From assembly GCF_029504575.1 (NCBI RefSeq), contig NZ_JAQFII010000001.1, positions 4,595,001 to 4,659,000 on the forward strand: a DNA stretch of 64,000 bases, written 5' to 3'. The stretch comes from Streptomyces sp. SPB162 (GTDB taxonomy: Bacteria > Actinomycetota > Actinomycetes > Streptomycetales > Streptomycetaceae). Shown piece by piece: positions 1 through 9,209 of the stretch (position 1 is its first letter; the number at the start of each line of letters is the position of its first letter). Under the pieces are notes generated by a model, which worked only from the letters and a program-made list of their open reading frames with translations, was not told the DNA's origin and made no database searches. The position numbers and the translations under genes were made by a program.

Positions 1-448
1 CGAGCTGGCTCGTGTAGTTCTCGGTGTACCAGCCGTTGCGCAGGAACGTGTACGGGAGCCCGGACGCGAGGATAAGGTCCTCCGTCTCGCGGTGGGCGGA
101 GGCGAGCAGGAAGTCGGCGTCGGGGCCGCCGAGCACGCCGGTGTAGACGAGCCGCGCAACCCCGGCCTCCTTGGCGGCGTCGATCACCGCGGCGTGCTGC
201 GCCACCCGGCTCTGCAGGTCGTTGCTGGAGATCAGCAGCACCGTGTCCGCGGGGTGGAAGGCGTCCTTGAGCGTCGCCGGGCTGCTGTAGTCGGCGATCC
301 GCAGCTCGACGCCGCGGGCGGCGAGGTCGGCGGCCTTGTCCGCGTCGCGGACCACGGCGGCGACGCGGTCGGCCGGCACGCGCTCCAGCAGCTCTTCGAT
401 GACGAGGCGGCCGAGCTGTCCGGTGGCTCCGGTGACAACGATGCTCAT
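1..448 (-). CDS. NAD(P)H-binding SDR-type oxidoreductase (3' end cut off)
   Basis: The reading frame begins at the ATG at 446-448 on the minus strand and leaves the window before its stop, so only about 149 residues are visible. The N-terminus MSIVVTGATGQLG is a Rossmann GxxGxxG nucleotide-binding loop. Later segments resemble NmrA-like or QOR2-type quinone oxidoreductases: a DTVLLIS strand, then RLVYTGVLGG and LPYTFLRNGWYTENY, the YxxNGWYxEN region typical of this group. A GGAG box lies about nine bases upstream. It is divergent from an HxlR regulator, the usual arrangement for quinone- or electrophile-induced reductases. Quinone reduction is inferred; the fold is clear. Confidence 0.85.
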   Translation of the reverse strand, partial: MSIVVTGATGQLGRLVIEELLERVPADRVAAVVRDADKAADLAARGVELRIADYSSPATLKDAFHPADTVLLISSNDLQSRVAQHAAVIDAAKEAGVARLVYTGVLGGPDADFLLASAHRETEDLILASGLPYTFLRNGWYTENYTSQL

Positions 449-536
449 GGTGAGGGCTCCTGTAATGACGGCTTCACGGGCGACTGCGCCGCAATGGCTT
501 ATGCACTCACCCTAGGGGCTGCACTAACTAGTCGTA

Positions 537-561
537 AGTACCCACTTTGAAGTAAGGTACT
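537..561. promoter_or_regulatory. Dyad operator candidate in front of the HxlR gene
   Basis: A nested inverted repeat AGTACC-C-ACTT-TG-AAGT-AA-GGTACT ends four bases before the HxlR start codon. Outer arms of six bases and inner arms of four bases are perfect complements. HxlR-family dimers bind dyads of about this size between themselves and a divergent oxidoreductase, so autorepression and control of the neighbour are plausible. The dyad is seen directly; its function is inferred. Confidence 0.5.
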
Positions 562-564
562 GGT

Positions 565-990
565 ATGAGCGTAAGTATCGAGCCCAGTGCCCTGCAGCAG
601 CTGATCGCCACCGCGCCCCCGCGAGAGGTCCCCGACGTCTTCTCGGCGGACTGCCCCTCGCGCCTGGTCCTGGAGCACGTCACCAGCCGCTGGGGCGTGC
701 TCGTCCTCGCCGCGCTGATCGACGGGACGCGCCGGTTCAGCGAGCTGCGCCGGCAGGTCGGCGGGGTGAGCGAGAAGATGCTCGCCCAGACGCTGCAGGC
801 GCTGGAACGGGATGGCTTCGTGCACCGCGAGGCGTACCCCGTGATTCCGCCGCGCGTGGAGTACTCCCTCACTCCGCTCGGCGAGGGCGCCGCGCGCCGC
901 GTCTGGGAACTGGCCCGCTGGATCGGCGGCTCACTGCCTGACGTGTTCGAGGCGCGCGAGACGTACGACGCCGCGCACGGAACACGGTGA
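565..990 (+). CDS. HxlR-family winged-helix transcriptional regulator
   Basis: A 141-residue protein of normal HxlR length. Residues from about 29 onward (CPSRLVLEHVTSRWGVLVL) carry the family's conserved N-terminal cysteine and the first helix of the winged helix. RRFSELRRQVGGVSEKMLAQ is the recognition region, and the wing VIPPRVEYSLTPLG is characteristic. In YodB and QorR proteins the equivalent cysteine senses quinones or electrophiles, which matches the divergent oxidoreductase. The family is certain; redox sensing is inferred from the cysteine and context. No strong Shine-Dalgarno is seen; the operator-like dyad occupies that space. Confidence 0.93.
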   Translation: MSVSIEPSALQQLIATAPPREVPDVFSADCPSRLVLEHVTSRWGVLVLAALIDGTRRFSELRRQVGGVSEKMLAQTLQALERDGFVHREAYPVIPPRVEYSLTPLGEGAARRVWELARWIGGSLPDVFEARETYDAAHGTR

Positions 991-1014
991 CGCGCTGACG
1001 TTGCCCTCAACGAC

Positions 1015-1048
1015 GATGCCCGCACGGGGAGCTTCCCGTGCGGGCATC
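1015..1048. terminator. Bidirectional hairpin between HxlR and korB
   Basis: A perfect 14-base-pair stem (GATGCCCGCACGGG and its complement) closes a six-base loop. It lies between the convergent ends of the HxlR gene and korB, so it can serve both strands. No long T-tract follows, as is common in Streptomyces. Confidence 0.85.
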
Positions 1049-1074
1049 GGTGCCGTCGTGCCGTCGTGCGGGCG

Positions 1075-2167
<1,093 letters not shown>

Positions 2168-2175
<8 letters not shown>

Positions 2176-4108
2176 CTGCGCCCTCCTCCATGATGGCGTG
2201 AGCGAGCTGTTCGGCCTTGAACGGCAGACCGGTGACCTGGTTGTACGAGCGGGCGTCCACCAGGTACTTCGCCCGCAGCAGGTGGGCGAGCTGTCCGAGG
2301 TTCATCTCGGGGACCACCACCTTGTCGTAACGCCGCAGAACCTCTCCGAGATTCCTCGGGAACGGGTTGAGGTGGCGCAGATGGGCCTGCGCGACCCGGC
2401 CGCCGCCGGCCCGGATCCGCCGTACCGCGGCGGCGATCGGGCCGTACGTCGAGCCCCAGCCGATGACGAGGGTGCGGGCGTGCGGCTCTCCGTCGACGAC
2501 GCTCGGGTCGTCGACCTCCAGGTCCGGTACGTCGATCCCGTCGATCTTGGCCTGGCGGGTGCGGACCATGAGGTCGTGGTTGGCCGGGTCGTAGGAGATG
2601 TGGCCCGTGCCGTCCTGCTTCTCGATGCCGCCGATGCGGTGTTCGAGACCGGGTGTGCCGGGTACCGCCCAGGGGCGGGCCAGCGTCTGCGGATCGCGCT
2701 TGTACGGCCAGAACACCTCGTCGCCGTTGTCCAGCGTGTGGTTCGGCCCGGTGGCGAACTGCACCCGCAGGTCGGGGAGTTCGTCGATCTCGGGGATCCG
2801 CCACGGCTCGCTGCCGTTGGCCAGGTAGCCGTCGGACAGCAGAAACACCGGGGTCCGGTAGGCCAAAGCGATCCGGGCCGCCTCGATCGCGGCGTCGAAG
2901 CAGTCGGCGGCGGTGGCCGGCGCCACGATCGGTACCGGCGCCTCACCGTTGCGCCCGTACATCGCCTGCAGCAGGTCCGCCTGCTCGGTCTTGGTCGGCA
3001 GGCCCGTCGACGGGCCACCGCGCTGAATCGCCACCACCAGCAGCGGCAACTCCAACGACACCGCCAGCCCGATCGTCTCCGACTTCAACGCCACACCCGG
3101 CCCCGACGTCGTCGTCACCGCCAGCGCCCCACCGAACGCCGCACCCAGAGCGGCCCCGATCGCCGCGATCTCATCCTCGGCCTGGAACGTGCGCACACCG
3201 AAGTTCTTGTGCCGGCTCAGTTCATGCAGGATGTCGGAGGCCGGCGTGATCGGGTACGAGCCCAGGTACAGCGGCAGATCGGCCTGCCGGCTCGCGGCGA
3301 CCAGACCGTACGACAACGCCAGATTCCCCGAGATGTTGCGGTACGTGCCCGCCCGGAAAGCGGCGGACGCCGGGGCGATCTCATAGGAGACCGCGAAGTC
3401 CTCGGTGGTCTCCCCGAAGTTCCACCCCGCCCGAAAGGCCGTGATGTTCGCCTCGGCGATGTCCGGCTTCTTCGCGAACTTCGTGCGCAGGAACTTCTCG
3501 GTGCCCTCGGTCGGCCGGTGGTACATCCACGACAGCAGGCCCAGCGCGAACATGTTCTTCGCCCGCTCCGCGTCCTTGCGCGCCAGCCCCGAGTCCTTCA
3601 AGGCCTCCACCGTCAAGCTCGTCAGCGGCACCGGATGGACCGCGTACGCCTCCAGCGACCCGTCCTCCAGCGGGCTGGCCGCGTAACCGACCTTCGTCAT
3701 CGCCCGCTTGGTGAACTCGTCCGTATTGACGATGACCTCCGCACCGCGCGGCAGATCGGCGATATTCGCCTTCAGCGCGGCCGGGTTCATCGCGACGAGC
3801 ACGTTAGGGGCGTCACCCGGAGTGAGGATGTCGTGGTCGGCGAAGTGCAGCTGAAAACTCGACACCCCCGGCAGGGTCCCCGCGGGCGCCCGGATCTCGG
3901 CCGGGAAATTCGGCAACGTCGAGAGGTCGTTGCCGAACGACGCCGTCTCCGAAGTGAAGCGGTCCCCGGTGAGCTGCATACCGTCACCCGAGTCCCCGGC
4001 GAACCGGATGATCACCCGGTCCAGCCGTTGCACCTCTTTGGCCGGTCTGCGCTGCTCACCGAGCAGCGGCGGTTGTCCTAGGGCTGGGCTGCTGACCTGG
4101 CTGGTCAC
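2168..4108 (-). CDS. korA: 2-oxoacid:ferredoxin oxidoreductase, fused gamma-alpha subunit
   Basis: 646 residues from a GTG at 4106-4108, preceded at good spacing by a strong AAGGAGGT; an in-frame ATG at 4186 has no such site and adds 26 unlikely residues. The N-terminal third (VIIRFAGDSGDGMQLTGDRF) is the gamma domain. The middle part is the alpha pyrimidine-binding domain (LGSYPITPASDILHELS and EDEIAAIGAALGAAFGGA), followed by the domain II Rossmann-like region (VIGWGSTYGPIAAAV). The fusion is typical of actinobacterial KorA. It is co-transcribed with korB. The gene pair can feed low-potential electrons as reduced ferredoxin, which is interesting beside a complex I lacking its NADH module. 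Confidence 0.95.
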
Positions 4109-4475
4109 TGAATCGGACCTCCTTCGAGGCGGCGGCTCACGGACACGGTCATGACCGTTGATCCCACGTACATCGTACGGAGGCAAGGGTCACGTTCCCG
4201 GGGTTTGGGCGCATCCTGAACGTCGCGCTGAGCTTCCTGTTTGCCGTGTTTCATCACGGTTCAATCGCCCCCCGAAGCCCTCACTCGTATGACGCTGTCG
4301 TGTGGTATCTCAGTTCTACGACCGCGCGCATGAGTGGGACTCAATGCCAGTGCGTGCTGCTCCGTATCGGTGTGTGGTGCGTCCTGCCGGTGTGTGGTGC
4401 GCCAGGTCGCGTAGGTGGGGGGTCCCGCGTGATGCGTGGTGCGTTCGCAACCTCCAATGACACACTGTCAGAGGA
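4109..4475. other. Intergenic region between korA and the response regulator
   Basis: About 370 bases with no convincing gene. It should contain the korA promoter and the end of the regulator transcript. The only clear structure is a direct repeat: CGGTGTGTGGTGCG occurs at 4368-4381 and again at 4388-4401, exactly 20 bases apart. That is two helical turns, as expected for a tandem regulator site on one DNA face. A plus-strand open frame here (4246-4491) has no coding character. Confidence 0.4.
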
Positions 4476-5135
4476 TTACGAGTTCAGGTAGGTGAGCACG
4501 GCCAGCACCCGGCGGTGGTCCCCGCCGCTCGGCGCCAGCCCGAGCTTCAGGAAGATGTTGCTCACGTGCTTCTCCACCGCGCCGTCGCTCACCACGAGCT
4601 GGGCGGCGACCGCGGAGTTCGTCCTGCCCTCGGCCATCAGGCCCAGTACCTCGCGCTCGCGCGGAGTGAGCCCCGCCAGGACGTCCTGCTTCCGGCTCCG
4701 GCCCAGCAGCTGCGCCACGACCTCGGGGTCCAGGGCCGTACCGCCCTGGGCCACCCGGACCACGGCGTCCACGAACTCGCGGACCTCCGCCACCCGGTCC
4801 TTGAGCAGATAGCCGACCCCGCGGCTACTGCCCGCCAGCAGTTCCGTCGCGTACTGCTCCTCGACGTACTGCGACAGCACCAGGACGCCGACCCCCGGAT
4901 GCTCCCGGCGCAGCTGAACGGCGGCCCGGACGCCTTCGTCCGTATGGGTGGGCGGCATCCTGACGTCCGCCACCACCACGTCGGGGAGTTCGCCCTCGTC
5001 CGCCATCTCCTTGATGACCTTGATCAACGCGACCGCGTCGCCCACTCCCGCGACGACGTCATGGCCCCGGTCGGTCAGCAACCGGGTCAGGCCCTCCCGA
5101 AGCAGTACCGAATCCTCGGCGATGACGACCCGCAC
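4476..5135 (-). CDS. NarL/LuxR-family two-component response regulator
   Basis: About 219 residues from the GTG at 5133-5135 (VRVVIAEDSVLLREG), which follows GGGAG at short spacing and gives the usual family length; an ATG at 5186 would add 17 non-conserved residues. The receiver domain has the acidic pair at residues 7-8 and the phosphoacceptor Asp57 in ADVRMPP. The C-terminus is a LuxR helix-turn-helix (GLTPREREVLGLMAEG, then VEKHVSNIFLKL). It is encoded just downstream of two HisKA_3 kinases on the same strand and is the only regulator nearby, so it is probably the partner of both. Targets could be korAB, the nuo operon, or both. Confidence 0.92.
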   Translation of the reverse strand: MRVVIAEDSVLLREGLTRLLTDRGHDVVAGVGDAVALIKVIKEMADEGELPDVVVADVRMPPTHTDEGVRAAVQLRREHPGVGVLVLSQYVEEQYATELLAGSSRGVGYLLKDRVAEVREFVDAVVRVAQGGTALDPEVVAQLLGRSRKQDVLAGLTPREREVLGLMAEGRTNSAVAAQLVVSDGAVEKHVSNIFLKLGLAPSGGDHRRVLAVLTYLNS

Positions 5136-5218
5136 CCTGTCTCCCACGTTTTCCAGCCCCCCACGTTCGATGTGACACCCCAGCATTCCAGCAACCGGAC
5201 CCGGGATGGGGAGCCGAC

Positions 5219-5272
5219 CGCACCCAATCGCCGGACCGACCCGATTTTCGGGCCGGTCCGGCGATCGGGTGC
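5219..5272. terminator. Large hairpin between the sensor kinase and its regulator
   Basis: An outer stem of about 19 pairs with one mismatch (CGCACCCAATCGCCGGACC against its complement), a small internal loop, and an inner CCCGA/TCGGG stem with a TTT loop. It lies after the kinase stop (5310) and before the regulator start (5135). It could terminate most kinase transcripts, or act as an RNA processing or stability element that sets the regulator-to-kinase ratio. Confidence 0.6.
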
Positions 5273-5309
5273 GTGGGTGGTCGCTGGTTGTCAGAGGGGT
5301 GGGTGCGGC

Positions 5310-6623
5310 TCACACCCGCCAGGGCAGTTCGGCCGTGATGCGGGTCGGCCCGCCGGCCGGGGAGTCGACGGCCAGCACCCCGTCGACGGCGTCGAGCCGC
5401 TCCATCAGCCCCGCCAGCCCGGAGCCGGCCGTGGTGTCGACACCGCCGACGCCGTTGTCGAAGACGTAGAGCATCATCCGGTCCGCGGAGCGCCAGATGT
5501 CGACCTGGGCCTTGGACGCCCCGCTGTGCTTGCTGATGTTCTGCAGCAGCTCGGAGACGGTGAAGTACGCGATGCCCTCGATCGCGGGCACCGGGCGGGC
5601 CGGTAGGTCCACGGTCACGCTCACCGGCACCGTGCAGCGCGCGGCCACCGCCGACAGGGCCGGGCCGAGACCGCGGTCGGTGAGGATCGCGGGGTGGATG
5701 CCGCGGGCCAGGTCGCGCAGCTCCTGCAGCGCGATCTTCACCTCGCCGTGCGCCTCGCCCACCATGACCGCCGCGGCCTGCGGGTCCTCCAGCAGCTTCT
5801 CCTTGGCCAGGCCGAGGTCCATCGCCAGGGCGACGAGCCGGGCCTGCGCCCCGTCGTGCAGATCGCGTTCGATGCGCCGCAGGTCGGCGGCCGCATGGTC
5901 CACGACCACCCCGCGGTCGGACTCCAGCTCGGTGACGCGGGTCGCCAGCTTCGACGGGCCGAGCAGCCCCGACACCAGCGCACGGTCGACGTGCGCCATG
6001 CCGCGGATCGCCCAGGGGGTGACGATGACGAAGACCAGGCCGACGGAGGAGGCGAGCACCATGTCGCCCGCGGTGTGCAGGTACCAGCCGCCGCCGTGCT
6101 CGTCGCCGTACAGCTGCAGTCCCGACTGGCCGAGGTAGGCGGGGAAGATCCAGCGCCACAGCGGATAGGTCAGGAAGCCCCAGCCGTAGAAGAAGAACGT
6201 CAACGCGATGGAGAAGCTGAAGACCGCCCAGGGGAAGTGCAGGAAGCAGTAGAGGGCGTGCCGCCAGGCGACACCGCTCTTGAGCTGGGCGCCGAGCCAC
6301 GGCATGAAGCCCTTCTTGGCGGCCCGGACGGGACCCGGCTCCGGCACGTCGTGACGCAGCAGCCCGCGGGCCCGTGCGCGCTCGATGACACCGATGCCCC
6401 GGCAGCCCGCCAGACCCGCCGCGAGTACCGGCAGGCCGAGGAAGGTGATGAGGAGGCCGGCACCCAGGGACAGCATGGTCACCACGTAGGTGAAGGCGAG
6501 GATGCCCATGGGCAGGTTCAGCAACAGGTAGCCGAACTCACGCCAGGTCCTCGCCTCGAACGGCGCGCGCAGCACCGCTGGGAAACGGTGTTCGCGCGTT
6601 GCCGGCGAAAAATCGTAGGCCAT
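5310..6623 (-). CDS. Sensor histidine kinase, first of a tandem pair (HisKA_3 type)
   Basis: 437 residues. Residues 1-215 form the actinobacterial membrane sensor domain, with hydrophobic helices near 37-70 and 128-160 and again at 188-205. A dimerisation and phosphotransfer helix follows, with the phosphorylated His256 in ERDLHDGAQ. The ATPase N-box is at 356-366 (VSELLQNISKH) and a DNGVGG motif sits near 389. It phosphorylates a NarL-type regulator, presumably the one encoded downstream. From about residue 232 it is nearly identical to the preceding kinase, which shows a tandem duplication with divergent sensor halves. The signal sensed is unknown. Confidence 0.92.
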   Translation of the reverse strand: MAYDFSPATREHRFPAVLRAPFEARTWREFGYLLLNLPMGILAFTYVVTMLSLGAGLLITFLGLPVLAAGLAGCRGIGVIERARARGLLRHDVPEPGPVRAAKKGFMPWLGAQLKSGVAWRHALYCFLHFPWAVFSFSIALTFFFYGWGFLTYPLWRWIFPAYLGQSGLQLYGDEHGGGWYLHTAGDMVLASSVGLVFVIVTPWAIRGMAHVDRALVSGLLGPSKLATRVTELESDRGVVVDHAAADLRRIERDLHDGAQARLVALAMDLGLAKEKLLEDPQAAAVMVGEAHGEVKIALQELRDLARGIHPAILTDRGLGPALSAVAARCTVPVSVTVDLPARPVPAIEGIAYFTVSELLQNISKHSGASKAQVDIWRSADRMMLYVFDNGVGGVDTTAGSGLAGLMERLDAVDGVLAVDSPAGGPTRITAELPWRV

Positions 6624-8001
6624 GATTCCGTCCGTCCTCTGGTTTTTGCTCCCTTATGACATACAGCCTGGTCGAACGGCGCTCCCCCGCCCATGGTGCG
6701 GATCGGCGTGTTCGGGAGGGGGATATCCCTACCTCGCGAGGGGGCTCTACCTTGCGAGGGGTTGTCTCGCGAGGGGGCTCTACCTCGTGAGGTGGGCCCT
6801 GGCGGGGGTTCCCGGACCGCGGTGGCGCCTGTTCGCGGTCGCGCCAGGGGAGTTCGGCGGTGATGGTCGTCGGGCCGCCCTCGGGGGAGTCCACGACGAG
6901 CAGGCCGTCGACGGAGTCGAGGCGCTCGGTGAGCCCGGCCAGCCCCGTACCGCCCGAGGTACCGGCGCCGCCGTTCCCGTCGTCCCTGACCTGGATCATC
7001 AGCCGCTCCTGCGAACGCCACAGGTCGACACTGGCGGTGCGCGCCCCGCTGTGCTTGCTGATGTTCTGCAGCAGCTCGGAGACGGTGAAGTAGGCGATGC
7101 CCTCGATCGCCGCCGCGGGCCGGGCCGTCAGGTCGACACCGACCTGGACCGGCACCGTGCAGCGCGCGGCGACCGACGACAGCGCGGCGTTCAGGCCGCG
7201 GTCGGTGAGGATCGCGGGATGGATGCCGCGGGCGAGATCACGCAGCTCCTGCAGCGCGATCTTCACCTCACCGTGCGCCTCGCCCACCATCTTGGCCGCC
7301 GCCTCCGGGTCCTCCAGCAGCTTCTCCTTGGCCAGGCCGAGGTCCATCGCCAGGGCGACGAGCCGGGCTTGCGCCCCGTCGTGCAGATCGCGTTCGATGC
7401 GTCGCAGGTCGGCCGCCGCGTGGTCCACGACGACCCCGCGGTCGGACTCCAGCTCGGCGATCCGCCGCTCCAGCTCGTCCGAGGGCTGCAGCAGCCCCCG
7501 CACCATCAGCCGGTCCACGGTGCTGAGCCCGCGCGCGATGTAGCCGAGCGCGGGCCAGGCGACGAAGAGCGAGACGAGGGTGAGGGTGAAGGTGAGGATG
7601 CCCCAGGGCAGCCGGATGGCGAAGTACAGCGCGTGCCGCCAGGCGACCGGGTCCTTCAGCGTCGCCCACAGCCACGGCAGGAAGCCGAAGGTGCTCGGCC
7701 GCATCGGCCGGGGGTCGTCGATCACCACACCCAGCAGCTCCCGGGCGCGCGCCCGCTCGAGCCTGCCGAGCAGCCGGCAGCCGACGAGGCCGCCCGCGAG
7801 CAGCGGCAGTCCGATCACTGTGACCGACAGCCCGAGGCCGATCGCCAGCATCGTGACGACGAACACGAAGCCGATGATCACGATCGGCAGATTCAGCAGC
7901 AGATACCCGACTTCCTTCCAGGTCGCAGCGCCGTACGCGAGCCGCGGTGGCGGCAGCGGGGCGGGTTCGGCGGAGGTCGGGACGGCAGGACTCGGGCTCA
8001 T
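6538..8001 (-). CDS. Sensor histidine kinase, second of the pair, with unusual C-terminal tail
   Basis: 487 residues from the ATG at 7999-8001; an earlier in-frame ATG at 8088 adds low-quality sequence. It has two or more membrane segments (34-75, 128-155), the phosphoacceptor His207 in ERDLHDGAQ, and an ATPase domain ending at ITAELPWR near residue 387. About 100 extra residues follow, rich in Pro, Arg and Glu (EVEPPRE and KVEPPREV repeats). They run 86 bases into the next kinase gene. The paralogue stops right after the equivalent ELPWR, so the tail is probably readthrough sequence acquired by loss of a stop codon or a frameshift. Kinase function should be intact. Confidence 0.88.
   Translation of the reverse strand: MSPSPAVPTSAEPAPLPPPRLAYGAATWKEVGYLLLNLPIVIIGFVFVVTMLAIGLGLSVTVIGLPLLAGGLVGCRLLGRLERARARELLGVVIDDPRPMRPSTFGFLPWLWATLKDPVAWRHALYFAIRLPWGILTFTLTLVSLFVAWPALGYIARGLSTVDRLMVRGLLQPSDELERRIAELESDRGVVVDHAAADLRRIERDLHDGAQARLVALAMDLGLAKEKLLEDPEAAAKMVGEAHGEVKIALQELRDLARGIHPAILTDRGLNAALSSVAARCTVPVQVGVDLTARPAAAIEGIAYFTVSELLQNISKHSGARTASVDLWRSQERLMIQVRDDGNGGAGTSGGTGLAGLTERLDSVDGLLVVDSPEGGPTTITAELPWRDREQAPPRSGNPRQGPPHEVEPPRETTPRKVEPPREVGISPSRTRRSAPWAGERRSTRLYVIREQKPEDGRNHGLRFFAGNARTPFPSGAARAVRGEDLA
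6731..6792. repeat. Imperfect tandem repeat with CTCGCGAGG core
   Basis: Three to four copies of a 17-18-base unit resembling CCTCGCGAGGGGGCTCTA, the last ones degenerate. The core CCTCGCGAGG is itself a perfect palindrome. The repeat lies within the C-terminal extension of the upstream kinase and encodes its EPPRE repeats; it lies about 110-170 bases upstream of the first kinase's start codon. Confidence 0.7.
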
Positions 8002-8199
8002 GGTCCCAGCCTGCCGGTACGGGCGGCCGGAGCGCCATGGGGTTCGTGGGGCAGGACAAGGTGGGGTTAACCCCCCTGACGAGTGCACGCCCGCTTCCCA
8101 GGCTCAAGCCAGGGCCTAGACTCCCTCCGTATAGATCAGTTAAAGATCCACAGATCCGCTGGGATAGCTGGACTACGAGGGAACGAGGGGCGGACAGAC

Positions 8200-8568
8200 G
8201 TGGACTACTTCCACGGCTACTCGGTCGTCGGCCTGGTCGCGGTGGTCGGGGTGCTCTTCGTGGCCGTGGCCTTCGGCGCCGGGCGGCTTTTGCGGCCGGT
8301 CGTGCCGACGCAGGAAAAAATGCTCACGTACGAATGCGGGGTCGACCCCGTCGGCGAGGGCTGGGCGCACACCCAGATCCGTTACTACGTGTACTCGTTC
8401 CTTTATGTGATCTTCGCGGTGGACGCGATCTTCCTGTTCCCGTGGGCGACCGTCTTCGCCGCACCCGGGTTCGGCGCCGCCACGCTGGTGGAGATGTTCG
8501 TCTTCATCGGCTTCCTGGCCGTCGGCCTGCTCTACGCCTGGAAGAAGGGCGTCCTCGAATGGACGTGA
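8200..8568 (+). CDS. nuoA: Complex I-like subunit A (membrane arm)
   Basis: 122 residues from the GTG at 8200 (VDYFHGYSVVGLV), preceded by GAGGGG; in-frame codons upstream lack conservation. Three hydrophobic helices and the motif LTYECGVDPVGEGWAHTQIRYY, seen from residue 45 onward, identify NuoA, which sits at the junction of the quinone site and the proton channels. It opens the divergent ten-gene operon. Its 3' end overlaps nuoB by ten bases. Confidence 0.93.
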   Translation: MDYFHGYSVVGLVAVVGVLFVAVAFGAGRLLRPVVPTQEKMLTYECGVDPVGEGWAHTQIRYYVYSFLYVIFAVDAIFLFPWATVFAAPGFGAATLVEMFVFIGFLAVGLLYAWKKGVLEWT

Positions 8569-9209
8569 CCCCTGCGGTGCCCGCTGCGAATGCCCCGGAC
8601 GTTTCCGGGCCGGACGGGAGCGAGGTCCAGTACCTGCCGGAGCCACGCCGGCTGGGCACGCTCGCCCGGCTCGCGCCGGAGCCGATGAAGGTGATCCTGA
8701 ACTGGGGCCGCCGCTACAGCCTGTGGGTCTTCAACTTCGGGCTCGCGTGCTGCGCGATCGAGTTCATCGCCGCGTCGATGGCCCGGCACGACTTCATCCG
8801 GCTCGGCGTCATCCCGTTCGCGCCCGGCCCCCGGCAGGCGGACCTGATGATCGTCTCCGGCACCGTCACGGACAAGATGGCCCCGGCCGTCCGGCGGCTC
8901 TACGAGCAGATGCCCGAGCCGAAGTACGTCATCTCCTTCGGCGCCTGCTCCAACTGCGGGGGCCCGTACTGGGACTCGTACTCCGTCACCAAGGGCGTCG
9001 ACCAGATCATTCCCGTCGACGTCTACGTCCCCGGTTGCCCGCCGCGGCCCGAGGCGCTGCTCCAGGGGATCCTCAAGCTCCAGGAGAAGATCGCCCGCGA
9101 GTCGCTCGCCGACCGCTACGCCACCGGTTCCGCGGCCCGCCCGAGTGCGGCGGCCCTGAGCAGCAAACTGATCGCCGCGCCGCCGACGCCGGGGGAGGAC
9201 CCGCGATGA
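8559..9209 (+). CDS. nuoB: Complex I-like subunit B (N2 iron-sulfur cluster)
   Basis: 216 residues. All four ligands of the terminal N2 4Fe-4S cluster are present: Cys64-Cys65 in GLACCAIEF, Cys130 in GACSNCGG and Cys160 in VPGCPPRPEALL. The first 40 residues are a variable extension. NuoB normally hands electrons to quinone at the interface with NuoD, yet no nuoD lies in this operon. Start at 8559 inside the nuoA end, and stop overlapping the nuoC start in ATGA, indicate translational coupling. Confidence 0.96.
   Translation: MDVTPAVPAANAPDVSGPDGSEVQYLPEPRRLGTLARLAPEPMKVILNWGRRYSLWVFNFGLACCAIEFIAASMARHDFIRLGVIPFAPGPRQADLMIVSGTVTDKMAPAVRRLYEQMPEPKYVISFGACSNCGGPYWDSYSVTKGVDQIIPVDVYVPGCPPRPEALLQGILKLQEKIARESLADRYATGSAARPSAAALSSKLIAAPPTPGEDPR

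Noticed and set aside
4246..4491. Plus-strand frame of 81 codons between korA and the response regulator.
   Set aside because: It runs into the regulator on the other strand, has no family resemblance and contains the direct repeat.
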